53,069 bases of DNA from Acidimicrobiaceae bacterium (lineage in GTDB: Bacteria; Actinomycetota; Acidimicrobiia; Acidimicrobiales; RAAP-2): positions 1-53,069 of the forward strand of contig DAHUZS010000106.1 in assembly GCA_027315045.1 (NCBI GenBank). Reading direction: 5' to 3'. The first letter of the stretch is position 1. Each line of letters opens with the position of its first letter. The notes below the pieces were generated by a model. The model ran no database searches. It saw nothing but the letters and a program-made list of their open reading frames with translations, and was not told the origin of the DNA. The translations under genes and the position numbers were made by a program. Below are positions 1 through 7,421 of the stretch, in pieces.

Positions 1-7
1 GAGCATG

Positions 8-50
8 TGATGGCCTCGATCCGTACTCGCACTACGGGTCGAGGCCATCA
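8..50. terminator. Strong stem-loop, probable terminator
   Basis: Positions 8-25 pair with 33-50 over 18 bp with a single G-T mismatch, around the 7-nt loop CTCGCAC. No clear U-tract follows, as is common for actinobacterial terminators. It lies about 210 bp beyond the stop of the leftward phosphatase gene and may end that transcript or one entering from the left. I see nothing else convincing between 51 and 263. Confidence 0.6.
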
Positions 51-263
51 TTCCTGATCACGACGCAAATCGCGAGCACCCTCGGCTCACAAACGCGCTG
101 GTCGTGGCCGACTTTCAGGGCGCCTTTTTCAGGTCGAAGTAATTAGACCGGCACTACGAAACCGCGCTCCCGACGTACGGTGGCCGGCGCTTGGTGCGTC
201 GTCGCCCTGTCCGCCTTGAGCCTGAGGGCTGCAACAGCCTCACGACGGTGAGGCTGGGAAAAG

Positions 264-998
264 TCAGACCGTCGTTGAGGCAAGGATGGTCGACAAAAGC
301 TGGGGCGTCGCCGCAGCAATGGGACGTCGTTCCGTCGCCGTCGTGACCCAGGGGTCCTTCTGGTCCAGTTCTGTGATAGCGGCTCCGGCTTCGACACAGA
401 TCAGAAGTCCTGCCAAATAGTCCCACGGCCGAAGCGAAATCCCCGAGCCCAGGACATAGGCATCCAGGCTTCCATCGGCCACCCCGCAGAATTCCAGAGA
501 TGCACAGCCGAGCGCGCGGTGCTGCCAGGACCCGATCTGGGCGCTCACCAAACCGGAGAGACCAACGACGGACACCTCGATGGATTGGCAAGGTGAAGGG
601 TGAATGGAGGCGCCGTCTCGCCAGGCTCCCATCCCCCTGACAGCGTGAAACCGCTGCCCCGTGCCGTGGTTGAGCACCGTTCCAATCCAGGGACCTTCTT
701 CATCGAACACGCAGATGCTCGTGGAGTAGAAGGGGATTCCCCGATACGCATTCGTGGATCCATCTATGGGGTCGAGAACGGCAATCAGAGCGCTGTTCCC
801 CTCCGTCAGACCAGACTCTTCTGACATCACCGACATCCCTTGGTCGACCAGCATGGCGACTGCTACGTCATCGGCGGCGACGTCGAGCCCGTACTGACCC
901 GGACGAACGGTTGGGCCCGCGTCCGCAATCCCTTGGATAGCGGCATTGGCGGCCGTGGAAGCGTCAAAGAGCAGGTCAACGAGCCCAAGCGCGTCCAC
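264..998 (-). CDS. Inositol monophosphatase family protein
   Basis: A Mg2+-dependent sugar-phosphate phosphatase of the IMPase/FIG superfamily, 244 aa, close to the usual length of about 260. Metal-site motifs are in order: a glutamate pair at residues 60-61 (SEESG), LDPIDGSTN at 75-83, and RPWDYLAG near 190-197 followed by an EAGA stretch. The acids expected to bind metal (E60, D76, D79, D193) are present, so it should be active. The substrate could be inositol phosphate, histidinol phosphate, a bisphosphorylated nucleotide or another sugar phosphate; the sequence does not decide. The GTG start is supported by a TAGCGT box exactly 6 nt upstream. It is divergent from the unknown gene starting at 1020. 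Confidence 0.85.
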   Translation of the reverse strand: MDALGLVDLLFDASTAANAAIQGIADAGPTVRPGQYGLDVAADDVAVAMLVDQGMSVMSEESGLTEGNSALIAVLDPIDGSTNAYRGIPFYSTSICVFDEEGPWIGTVLNHGTGQRFHAVRGMGAWRDGASIHPSPCQSIEVSVVGLSGLVSAQIGSWQHRALGCASLEFCGVADGSLDAYVLGSGISLRPWDYLAGLLICVEAGAAITELDQKDPWVTTATERRPIAAATPQLLSTILASTTV

Positions 999-1004
999 AT
1001 CACG

Positions 1005-1010
1005 ACGCTA
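1005..1010 (-). promoter_or_regulatory. Leaderless-type -10 box of the IMPase gene
   Basis: TAGCGT on the minus strand is separated by 6 nt from the GTG at 998, so transcription would begin at the start codon itself. No -35 is evident. Confidence 0.5.
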
Positions 1011-1019
1011 CAGGCTGGG

Positions 1020-1610
1020 ATGACTCGTCGGACCACGTCTAGGCTCTCTGGCGTGGCAGCGATCGATGTAGCCGGTTACGTGGCCGACCTGAAGGACCAC
1101 TCGGTCGACCACGGGTTCCACGTGCACGATGAAAGGCACTTTGTGGAGACCTATTCGCTCCGCCAAGTCTGGGAGGTGGACCTCCACCCGGAAGAGGGGT
1201 GCGGAGGACCGGTGGACCTGCACCTGGCTCTGGATGTCGACCCCAGGGTGTTGCTCAGCTTCGAGGACGTGGTTCTGGGACTCGCCGACGACGAAGAGCC
1301 TCCCGACGAGTACCACTTTCCGCTGACCTTCACCTGGGCCCTTCCCCCGCTTCCCAAAGGACCTGATCTCCTTCGTCTGGCGATTGAATTGGCCGGCGTC
1401 GGGGGAATCGAGCTCCCCCTCGAGGTTTCGGCCATCGACTCATTTGCCTCGGCGACCGACGGGCCAGAGAGGCGTCTCAGCGTGCTGGCACGCCATCCGG
1501 TCTCCCTCGCGAAGGTCCTTGCCGGGGAGGAGCTGTTGTGCGATGTCTTCGACAGAAGCTTGAACGTCAGCCGATTCCTGCTCGAAGCCGCAGTCGGATG
1601 GCTTGGCTGA
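1020..1610 (+). CDS. Hypothetical protein
   Basis: A 196-aa open frame with protein-like composition: acidic and rich in Leu and Val, with no low-complexity arginine runs as the shadow frames here have. I recognise no family. It has no signal peptide or membrane segment. Its end overlaps the start of the next gene by 13 nt, which suggests co-translation with that lipoprotein. The start is uncertain: ATG at 1020 lies only 21 nt from the divergent phosphatase start, and a GTG at 1053 is an alternative. The frame stays open upstream to 840, but that part is antisense to the phosphatase and was left out. Confidence 0.5.
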   Translation: MTRRTTSRLSGVAAIDVAGYVADLKDHSVDHGFHVHDERHFVETYSLRQVWEVDLHPEEGCGGPVDLHLALDVDPRVLLSFEDVVLGLADDEEPPDEYHFPLTFTWALPPLPKGPDLLRLAIELAGVGGIELPLEVSAIDSFASATDGPERRLSVLARHPVSLAKVLAGEELLCDVFDRSLNVSRFLLEAAVGWLG

Positions 1611-2062
1611 CCTCAGTTCGCCGCAAGACCGTCTATTTCCTTGCGCTCGCTGCGCTCGGCTCATTGGCCCTCGCTTCCTGCGGCGATCAGTCTGCCCTTA
1701 GCCTCGCCAGGGAGGCGTGTGTCCATGTCCACCGCTCGATCCACGAGTACGACACCGCGCTCCAAGAGGAGGGCAACGCTCAGAGGGTCCGAGACCTTAG
1801 AGCGGCGACGATCGACCTCCAGAAGGCCGAGCCGCTCGCGGCTTCTGCCACCTCAGCCGACGGTCGGTGGAATGCGCTGATGACGACGCTGAGCGAGTTT
1901 GGACAGGTTGACGAGGGACACCTCATTCAGGCTCTTCAGGCCCAGTGTGCGGTCGCCGACAGCAATCAGCCGGGCATCCAGGGTATTGCCCACCTTGCGC
2001 CGATCGGTCCACACCACCTCCGATACCCGAACATCGTGGCCTCGCTGGTCGCCAGCACCTAG
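1598..2062 (+). CDS. Small lipoprotein, unknown function
   Basis: A 154-aa exported lipoprotein. The N-terminus has a short basic stretch (RRK at 8-10), a hydrophobic core, and the lipobox LASC with the lipidated Cys at residue 28. The mature part is predicted helical with scattered acidic residues and two further cysteines, and matches no family I recognise. The ATG at 1598 was chosen because it gives a well-formed signal peptide; the frame is open for 60 nt upstream. It follows the hypothetical gene with a short overlap. Confidence 0.65.
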   Translation: MAWLTSVRRKTVYFLALAALGSLALASCGDQSALSLAREACVHVHRSIHEYDTALQEEGNAQRVRDLRAATIDLQKAEPLAASATSADGRWNALMTTLSEFGQVDEGHLIQALQAQCAVADSNQPGIQGIAHLAPIGPHHLRYPNIVASLVAST

Positions 2063-2167
2063 CAGACGGGACCGGGCCCCTTCCCAGGGGTCGCTGACAG
2101 TCGAGAACCATTCCGGCGAGGCTGCTCGAACTCAGCGCCGCGTCGAACCAGGAACTGCGGGTGGCTC

Positions 2168-2551
2168 TTATGACTGGCCCGCCCAGCTCGAATCGGCAAC
2201 TCGGTGCTGCTTGAGGCGCTCAATGAGCCACCCAATGCTGTTGGGCCGCGACATCTCCGACTGCCACCCCCGGAGGACCCCCTCCAGCTGCTCGCGCGAG
2301 GTGACGTGGGCGATGATGACGACGGTCATGCCGGTGACCGGGGCATGCTTCCCTCGCTCGACGTAGACGTCCCCGAATGGGTCTTCCCACATCGGGGGTG
2401 GAGGCTCACGCATGACGTAGAGCTCCGACGTGTCCTCGATCCAGTTCAGCTCGTATCTCAGTCCGTGCGAATCCCGCCATTCGGTCCCTAACTCCACCTC
2501 GGCGGATTGCCGACGGCGTTCATCCGCCTCATAGAACTGATCTATGTCCAT
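2168..2551 (-). CDS. Hypothetical protein
   Basis: A 127-aa soluble protein, acidic at the N-terminus (DIDQFYEADERRR) with several aromatic residues and a Pro patch near residue 50 (PPPPMW). I know no family for it. The ATG at 2551 is supported by a TAGTGT box 6 nt upstream. It is transcribed alone, towards the lipoprotein gene. Confidence 0.6.
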   Translation of the reverse strand: MDIDQFYEADERRRQSAEVELGTEWRDSHGLRYELNWIEDTSELYVMREPPPPMWEDPFGDVYVERGKHAPVTGMTVVIIAHVTSREQLEGVLRGWQSEMSRPNSIGWLIERLKQHRVADSSWAGQS

Positions 2552-2557
2552 GCCCGA

Positions 2558-2563
2558 ACACTA
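2558..2563 (-). promoter_or_regulatory. Leaderless-type -10 box
   Basis: TAGTGT on the minus strand, 6 nt before the ATG at 2551. Confidence 0.5.
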
Positions 2564-2633
2564 ATGCTCCGTCGTATCGCTCCTCATCAGTAGCACAACG
2601 TTCTGGACGATACGCCGAGACCAAAAGATTTCA

Positions 2634-3416
2634 GTGAGTGGGAAGCATTGGGGGAACGGCGGTTCCCACGATCCGCCAATGCACATGACCCTCGCCGGCC
2701 CTATCGATCGCCTCACTACGGATTGGATGGTGAATCGAACGACTCAGTCCAGACTGGCTCTGAATCTTCTAGCAGAATGTGAGTCTGCGGTCGCCTCCAT
2801 AGAGGTCGACGATCTTCATTCCCTGGTGGAAAGGCTTCGGGAATCGATCGGTAAATCCGGCGAAAATTGGGCCCCCCGTGTGCTCCAGGCGATGCTCCGA
2901 GCGCAGGCCGTGCATCCTCTTATTCCCCGCGCCATACTGCAGGCGCTCATCCCCGGATTGGTCACGATCGCGCGGCGACTTTCCTGGGGAACGGGGGGTG
3001 AATGGACGGACAGCTCAGCCTTCTTTGCCGACTTGATCACGACCACTTGGGAGGTCATCACAGAGTGGTCGGGCCAAGATCGGCCGTACGCACTCCTCGA
3101 TTTGCTTTCGGCTACCAGATGCCGAATGAGAAGACAGATATTGCGCCAAACACACAGAGACCTGGCGATGGGTACCGAGCTGGAACGACGTCTGTCACGA
3201 GCGGCCTCGCACGACGCCACGGATCTCGAGCTGCTCGCCAGGGCCATTGACGACCTTCGCGGAGATGAACTGGACGTCGTCGAGGCAGCGGTGCTGTACG
3301 GAACCCGGGTACTCGGGTTTTCCATGACCGAACTCTCGAGGTTGACGGGCCGGAGCAGACGGTACTTGGCCGACCGGCGGCGACACGCTGAGTCACAGTT
3401 CTGTGGACAGTGCTAG
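2634..3416 (+). CDS. HTH protein, sigma-70 region-4-like
   Basis: A 260-aa soluble, mainly helical protein. Its last 40 residues (AAVLYG, then SMTELSRLTGRSRRYLADRRR) look like the helix-turn-helix of sigma-70 region 4 or an RNA-polymerase-sigma-like regulator. No clear region 2 (core-binding) is visible, so calling it a sigma factor would be overreach. It overlaps the next gene by 7 nt and starts a unit with the membrane protein and the BTAD regulator. The start is uncertain: GTG at 2634 gives the longest form, but ATG codons at 2679 and 2685 would remove an unconvincing Gly/His-rich tip. Confidence 0.6.
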   Translation: MSGKHWGNGGSHDPPMHMTLAGPIDRLTTDWMVNRTTQSRLALNLLAECESAVASIEVDDLHSLVERLRESIGKSGENWAPRVLQAMLRAQAVHPLIPRAILQALIPGLVTIARRLSWGTGGEWTDSSAFFADLITTTWEVITEWSGQDRPYALLDLLSATRCRMRRQILRQTHRDLAMGTELERRLSRAASHDATDLELLARAIDDLRGDELDVVEAAVLYGTRVLGFSMTELSRLTGRSRRYLADRRRHAESQFCGQC

Positions 3417-4111
3417 CCGGGGATCACTGGTCACCGGCGATCGATCCCGTCCACGCGAAGGCGAGGAGGGTCCCAGGTGCCCTCTGGGTCGTGTCGGCCG
3501 TCTCGCTGTCCCTCGTCGCAGCGCTCTTCACCGAGAGCGAGCGTGACCCACAGGTGCCGGCCCGAAAAGAGCCACGTGCGTCCGTCACCCCGACTCCGAA
3601 GCCGAATACGACCTCATCTCCGCCGGTCGGAGCGCCACCGAGTGCTCAGGGGCATCGATCGCCAACGGCCGCAGTCATTCCGGTCCCGACGTCCACGACG
3701 TCCACGACGTCCACGACGTCCACGACGTCCACGACGTCCACGACGTCGTCGGGTACATCCCACCCGGCGCCGTCATCGACCGCTCCGACAACTTCGCCGG
3801 CCTCGGATTCCAGTTTCTCCTATTCGGGCTACCTGAGCTACCCGACGAACGTCGAGAGCACGATCCCCCTTGGGACATTGCGAGGAGAGATCACGGCCTC
3901 GGCCTCGTGGTCTCCCCCTGGTGATCTGCAGCTGACCTTGGCCTGTGGGGAGGTCACGCAGCATTCGATCGGCAACGCCTCGACCTCCTTGTCGATGGTC
4001 ATTCCCAGCGTCCCGTGCACCCTCAGCATCACCGAGCAACAGCAGCTGAGTTCCCCAATCGACTACGAACTGTCCGTGTCGGCTTCGATTGCATCACCCT
4101 CGAGCTCTTGA
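3410..4111 (+). CDS. Membrane-anchored protein with Ser/Thr minisatellite linker
   Basis: A 233-aa protein with one hydrophobic segment (residues about 23-40), a Pro/Thr/Ser-rich extracellular-type linker, and a C-terminal region of about 100 residues with alternating polar and beta-prone residues and a Cys pair (LTLACGE, SVPCTL) that could form a disulfide. The linker contains TST/STT repeats encoded by a 9-bp minisatellite. The GTG at 3410 overlaps the stop of the HTH gene, and its own stop shares TTGA with the likely start of the BTAD gene, so the three are probably translated together. The function is unknown; the position suggests a surface sensor or partner for the regulator. Confidence 0.65.
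   Translation: MLAGDHWSPAIDPVHAKARRVPGALWVVSAVSLSLVAALFTESERDPQVPARKEPRASVTPTPKPNTTSSPPVGAPPSAQGHRSPTAAVIPVPTSTTSTTSTTSTTSTTSTTSSGTSHPAPSSTAPTTSPASDSSFSYSGYLSYPTNVESTIPLGTLRGEITASASWSPPGDLQLTLACGEVTQHSIGNASTSLSMVIPSVPCTLSITEQQQLSSPIDYELSVSASIASPSSS
3688..3750 (+). repeat. 9-bp in-frame tandem repeat
   Basis: Six perfect copies of GACGTCCAC run from 3688 to 3741, followed by a degenerate seventh (GACGTCGTC). Each copy adds three residues (Thr and Ser only) to the linker of the membrane protein, so copy-number change alters linker length without a frameshift. Confidence 0.9.
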
Positions 4112-6252
4112 GACTCCGGCACCGGACCCTCAGCCGGGAACCGGGGCTCCTGGTGCTCCCGGGTGCACTGGCGCTTTCCCTCGCCTCACAGGTTCCCGCG
4201 CGACAGAGCACCTTCGCCTGGAGGGCGTGGCAACGGTCAGGAGACCACACCGTCGCCGCAGAACATTGCCCCGGACCTCGCAAGCTCCGCCACCTCCGCC
4301 CGCTCAGCCCGCGCAGGGGTGAGCACCTCGCGAGGTCCGAGGGATTGGGGATCGTCGCGACCTCGAGCCTCGTGCTGCTGGTGGTGGCGGGATGGGCGTC
4401 GCCCCTCGCCACCAGCGTCGAGCAAGCCCACCTGCCAATGCGACACCGTCGAGAGCTCGGACCAACCAGGTTTGAGGTCGTCCTCCTTCCCACGGGTCGC
4501 TTGAAGGCGCCCGACACTGCTTCCCCGTTCCGCGTTGCGTCACCCGGTGTCGGATACCCGAAGGCCACTCGACCTCCGAGCCACCGCCGTGACCATCGGG
4601 CCCAAAGGGACTCCCCAAGGGGGCACCGGGTAGGAGAACCAGTCGGTCGATCCAACGCCCAGCAGGTCTCCGGAATCATATTGGCCAATGTCGGCGGTGA
4701 CTTCGCGACGCTCGGCTTCATCTCCCTTGGCGTTCTCGCCCTGGGTCGAAAACAGTGGCAGAGGCGACAGCTACGGCCGCCCAAACCGACGGTCGCTCAG
4801 GGCGCCGCGATGCCCCCGACCCGTGGCGCAGTGTCGGAGCTTCCGAGCTCCCTCCCGCTCACCTCGATACTCCGGGTCCTCTGGCTCTTGGACGCGGACG
4901 ACGACCTTGCCAAGGCCTTGCCCGTCACGCTCGTCAGATCCGGGCCCGACGATCTGGAGTTCGTGCTCTCGGCGCCGATCGACCACGCGCCACCGTGGTC
5001 CACGGGGATCAAGGGCGGGGAATCGATTCTCGTTGCCGTGTCGGCCATCGAGTCGCTGGTCCCGCCGATCCCTCCTTCGCCCTGTCCCCTCGTCCTCCCC
5101 TTGGGTCACGAAAGCCGGGGCTGGTGGGCGGCGATCGTCAACCCCGGCGCGTCCATCGCCCTGCTCGGCTCGCAGGCGTCCGACCTGTTCGTCGAGCTCG
5201 CCAACGTTGCCCGACATTCGCCCGCACCGGATCGCATCCGGCTCGTGACCGCTGACGGCACGGTCCGAGTGGAGTGGTCAGAGGGGAACGGTCTTCCGGC
5301 TGCGACGGTCACGAGCCTGGCGGCCGAAGAGACGGACATGGTCATCGTCTCGGATCATCGGGGCCTGAGCGTCCACCCCTACGGTCTGGTCCTGCGGAAG
5401 GGGTCGCTGTCGCCCTGCCCCAGGCTGGAGCCGTCTTCCCAGCCGCATGATCCGTCGTCGTCCGCCCGACTGTCTGGTGCCGGTCTCACCCCTGGTGACC
5501 TGGAGGTGCGGCTGCTCACGGTGGTCCCCAGACTGGACGGGTTGCGCTCTGCGTTGCCGGCCAACCGGGCCCGACGGGCAATCGAGCTGATCGCCTACCT
5601 CGCGATCCACCATCCGGACCCGATCAGCAGCGATCGTCTCCGGACGAGAGTGCTCGGGAGCCCGGAGACCGATGCGGCGGCCAAGACGCTGTTCAACACG
5701 GTCGGGGCGGCCAGAAAGGCTCTCGGCCTGGCCCCCGACGGGCAGCCCTACCTGCCCAACGCCTCTCGCCACGGGCACTACACCCTGTCGGCACTAGTCA
5801 CGGTGGATGTTGTCCGGGCTGCGCAGGTGTTCAAGCTCGCGAAGGCAGCGGACTTGCCCGACGAGTCCCTGGCCCTCTATCGGGCCGCGTTCACGTTGAC
5901 AGAGGGTGAGCCCTTCGCCGGCTCGCTGGCCGGCTACGCCTGGTGGCGCTCGGAGGGGCACGAGGCTCGCTTCAACGCGCTCACCGTCGAGGCCGCCGGG
6001 AGGGCCGTGCGACTGGCGATCGAGCAGGACCTGCTCGACCTTGCCTCCTGGACCCTGGAGCAGGCTCGGTTGGTCGAGTCCTTCAGCGAGGTCCTCAGCC
6101 GCGCCGCCATGGCCATCGCCGCGGCCTCGGGCGACCAGGCGTGGCTCCGACGGGAATGGGACGACTGCCGTCGTCGCGTGCGCGAGCTGGACCCGAACGG
6201 TTCGCTATCGGTGGAGACCGAGAACCTCTTTCGCCAGTTGAGCCGCCCGTAG
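4108..6252 (+). CDS. BTAD-domain regulator with membrane segments
   Basis: About 714 aa. The C-terminal 250 residues hold an OmpR-like winged helix (about 460-545, with RARRAIELIAYLA and TLFNTVGAARKAL) and a bacterial transcriptional activator (BTAD) helical-repeat domain (about 560-711), the layout of SARP/AfsR-type regulators. Hydrophobic segments near residues 13-29, 79-97 and 190-213 suggest it is membrane-tied, as in other actinobacterial BTAD proteins with transmembrane N-termini. The TTG at 4108 was chosen because it forms a TTGA overlap with the upstream stop. Residues 30-185 are Arg/His/Pro-rich and poorly protein-like, and all three frames stay partly open there, so a frameshift or decayed N-terminus (for example a lost LysM region) is possible. 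The C-terminal half is secure. Confidence 0.7.
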   Translation: MRLRHRTLSREPGLLVLPGALALSLASQVPARQSTFAWRAWQRSGDHTVAAEHCPGPRKLRHLRPLSPRRGEHLARSEGLGIVATSSLVLLVVAGWASPLATSVEQAHLPMRHRRELGPTRFEVVLLPTGRLKAPDTASPFRVASPGVGYPKATRPPSHRRDHRAQRDSPRGHRVGEPVGRSNAQQVSGIILANVGGDFATLGFISLGVLALGRKQWQRRQLRPPKPTVAQGAAMPPTRGAVSELPSSLPLTSILRVLWLLDADDDLAKALPVTLVRSGPDDLEFVLSAPIDHAPPWSTGIKGGESILVAVSAIESLVPPIPPSPCPLVLPLGHESRGWWAAIVNPGASIALLGSQASDLFVELANVARHSPAPDRIRLVTADGTVRVEWSEGNGLPAATVTSLAAEETDMVIVSDHRGLSVHPYGLVLRKGSLSPCPRLEPSSQPHDPSSSARLSGAGLTPGDLEVRLLTVVPRLDGLRSALPANRARRAIELIAYLAIHHPDPISSDRLRTRVLGSPETDAAAKTLFNTVGAARKALGLAPDGQPYLPNASRHGHYTLSALVTVDVVRAAQVFKLAKAADLPDESLALYRAAFTLTEGEPFAGSLAGYAWWRSEGHEARFNALTVEAAGRAVRLAIEQDLLDLASWTLEQARLVESFSEVLSRAAMAIAAASGDQAWLRREWDDCRRRVRELDPNGSLSVETENLFRQLSRP

Positions 6253-6260
6253 AGGGCGAC

Positions 6261-7421
6261 TCAGGCAAGCTTGGCCGCGATCGACGACGCACCCTGGAGG
6301 ATCGCGCCGTCGGCTCCGAGCGACACGAACTTCCTCGGCGTCAGCGACAAGGCTTCCTCGAGGAGGTCGTTCAGCTGGGTGGCGAACGTGACCGGCGGAT
6401 CGATCCAGAGGTACCGGGCGAGCGAACCCGGGATCGTGTTCACCTCGTTGACCCAGACGTTCGCGCCGTCGGAGAGAAAGTCCAGCCTCGCGGTGCCCGT
6501 GACCCCGCACAGTCGGGACACCTCCACCGCCGCCCGCCGGATCTCGTCCTCGAGGGCGGGATCGACTTGGGCCGGGAGCTCACGCGCCGCGCTGGCCATC
6601 CCCTCGCCTCCGGAGTACTTGTCCTCATAACCGAGGATCTCGGGGTCAGCACCCGTCCGCAGGGGACGCTCGATCGCCGAGAGTCGGAGCTCGGGGTAGG
6701 TGCGGACGGCGAGCTGCAGGTCGAACAGCTCCGGACGGTACGGCTCGATAACGGCGCCCTGCGCCAGGTGCACACTGGCGCCCAACACCGAGCGGGCCGC
6801 CGGCAGGTCGGCGACCACCTCGATCCCGATCGACGATCCGCCGAAGCGGGGCTTGACGATGAACGGGGGTCCGAACCCGACATCCGAGGTGTTCGGCTCG
6901 AGGAGACGCCTCGGCAGGGCGGGGAGGGCCGACCCGGCCATCACCGCCCCGAAGGCAAGCTTGTCCATCCCGAGCGCCGCGCCGGCCACCGACGGACCGC
7001 TGTGCGCGACCCCGGCGAGATCGAGCGCCGCCTGCAACGAACCGTCCTCCCCGGGCCCTCCGTGGCAGCACACCAGAGCCACATCGACCTGCAGCTGACG
7101 GGTCCGCAGGCCCCGGCCCGCAGATTGGAAGCCACCGTCGGGCCCGAGCACCAAACGGACCGGTGAGGCCCCCTTCGGGGGGCCGTCGGTGAAGTCCTTC
7201 CCCTCCAGGCCCGGGTCGACCTCGAACCAGCTGCCGGTCTTGGTCCAGTACAGGCCGTGGACCTCGCGGCCCGACTCGACGAGGCAGCGCGACGCCTGGA
7301 GACCGGTGAGGATGCTGACGTCGTGTTCCGGCGACGGTCCCCCAAAGATCACCCCCACCTCAGGCAAGCCCGCGCCTCCGATCGCATCCGGTACCCGGAC
7401 ACGAGCCCGGTTGGCCGTCAA
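6261..7421 (-). CDS. ddl: D-alanine--D-alanine ligase
   Basis: An ATP-grasp enzyme joining two D-Ala for peptidoglycan precursors in the cytosol. It is 386 aa, with the N-terminal signature GGPSPEHDVSILTG at residues 27-40, FIVKPRFGGSSIGIE for ATP binding, and the C-terminal metal site WVNEVNTIPGS. All expected parts are present. Its TTG start overlaps the stop of the MurF-like gene as TTGA, so the two are translationally coupled. The MurF-type ligase that would use D-Ala-D-Ala lies directly upstream, which fits the pathway. Confidence 0.93.
   Translation of the reverse strand: MTANRARVRVPDAIGGAGLPEVGVIFGGPSPEHDVSILTGLQASRCLVESGREVHGLYWTKTGSWFEVDPGLEGKDFTDGPPKGASPVRLVLGPDGGFQSAGRGLRTRQLQVDVALVCCHGGPGEDGSLQAALDLAGVAHSGPSVAGAALGMDKLAFGAVMAGSALPALPRRLLEPNTSDVGFGPPFIVKPRFGGSSIGIEVVADLPAARSVLGASVHLAQGAVIEPYRPELFDLQLAVRTYPELRLSAIERPLRTGADPEILGYEDKYSGGEGMASAARELPAQVDPALEDEIRRAAVEVSRLCGVTGTARLDFLSDGANVWVNEVNTIPGSLARYLWIDPPVTFATQLNDLLEEALSLTPRKFVSLGADGAILQGASSIAAKLA

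Noticed and set aside
840-1019. N-terminal extension of the hypothetical gene at 1020
   Set aside because: It lies antisense to the inositol-phosphatase gene, which has full motifs and its own promoter box.
3688-3750. Possible CRISPR-like array
   Set aside because: The units are 9 bp with no spacers, in frame within a protein linker.
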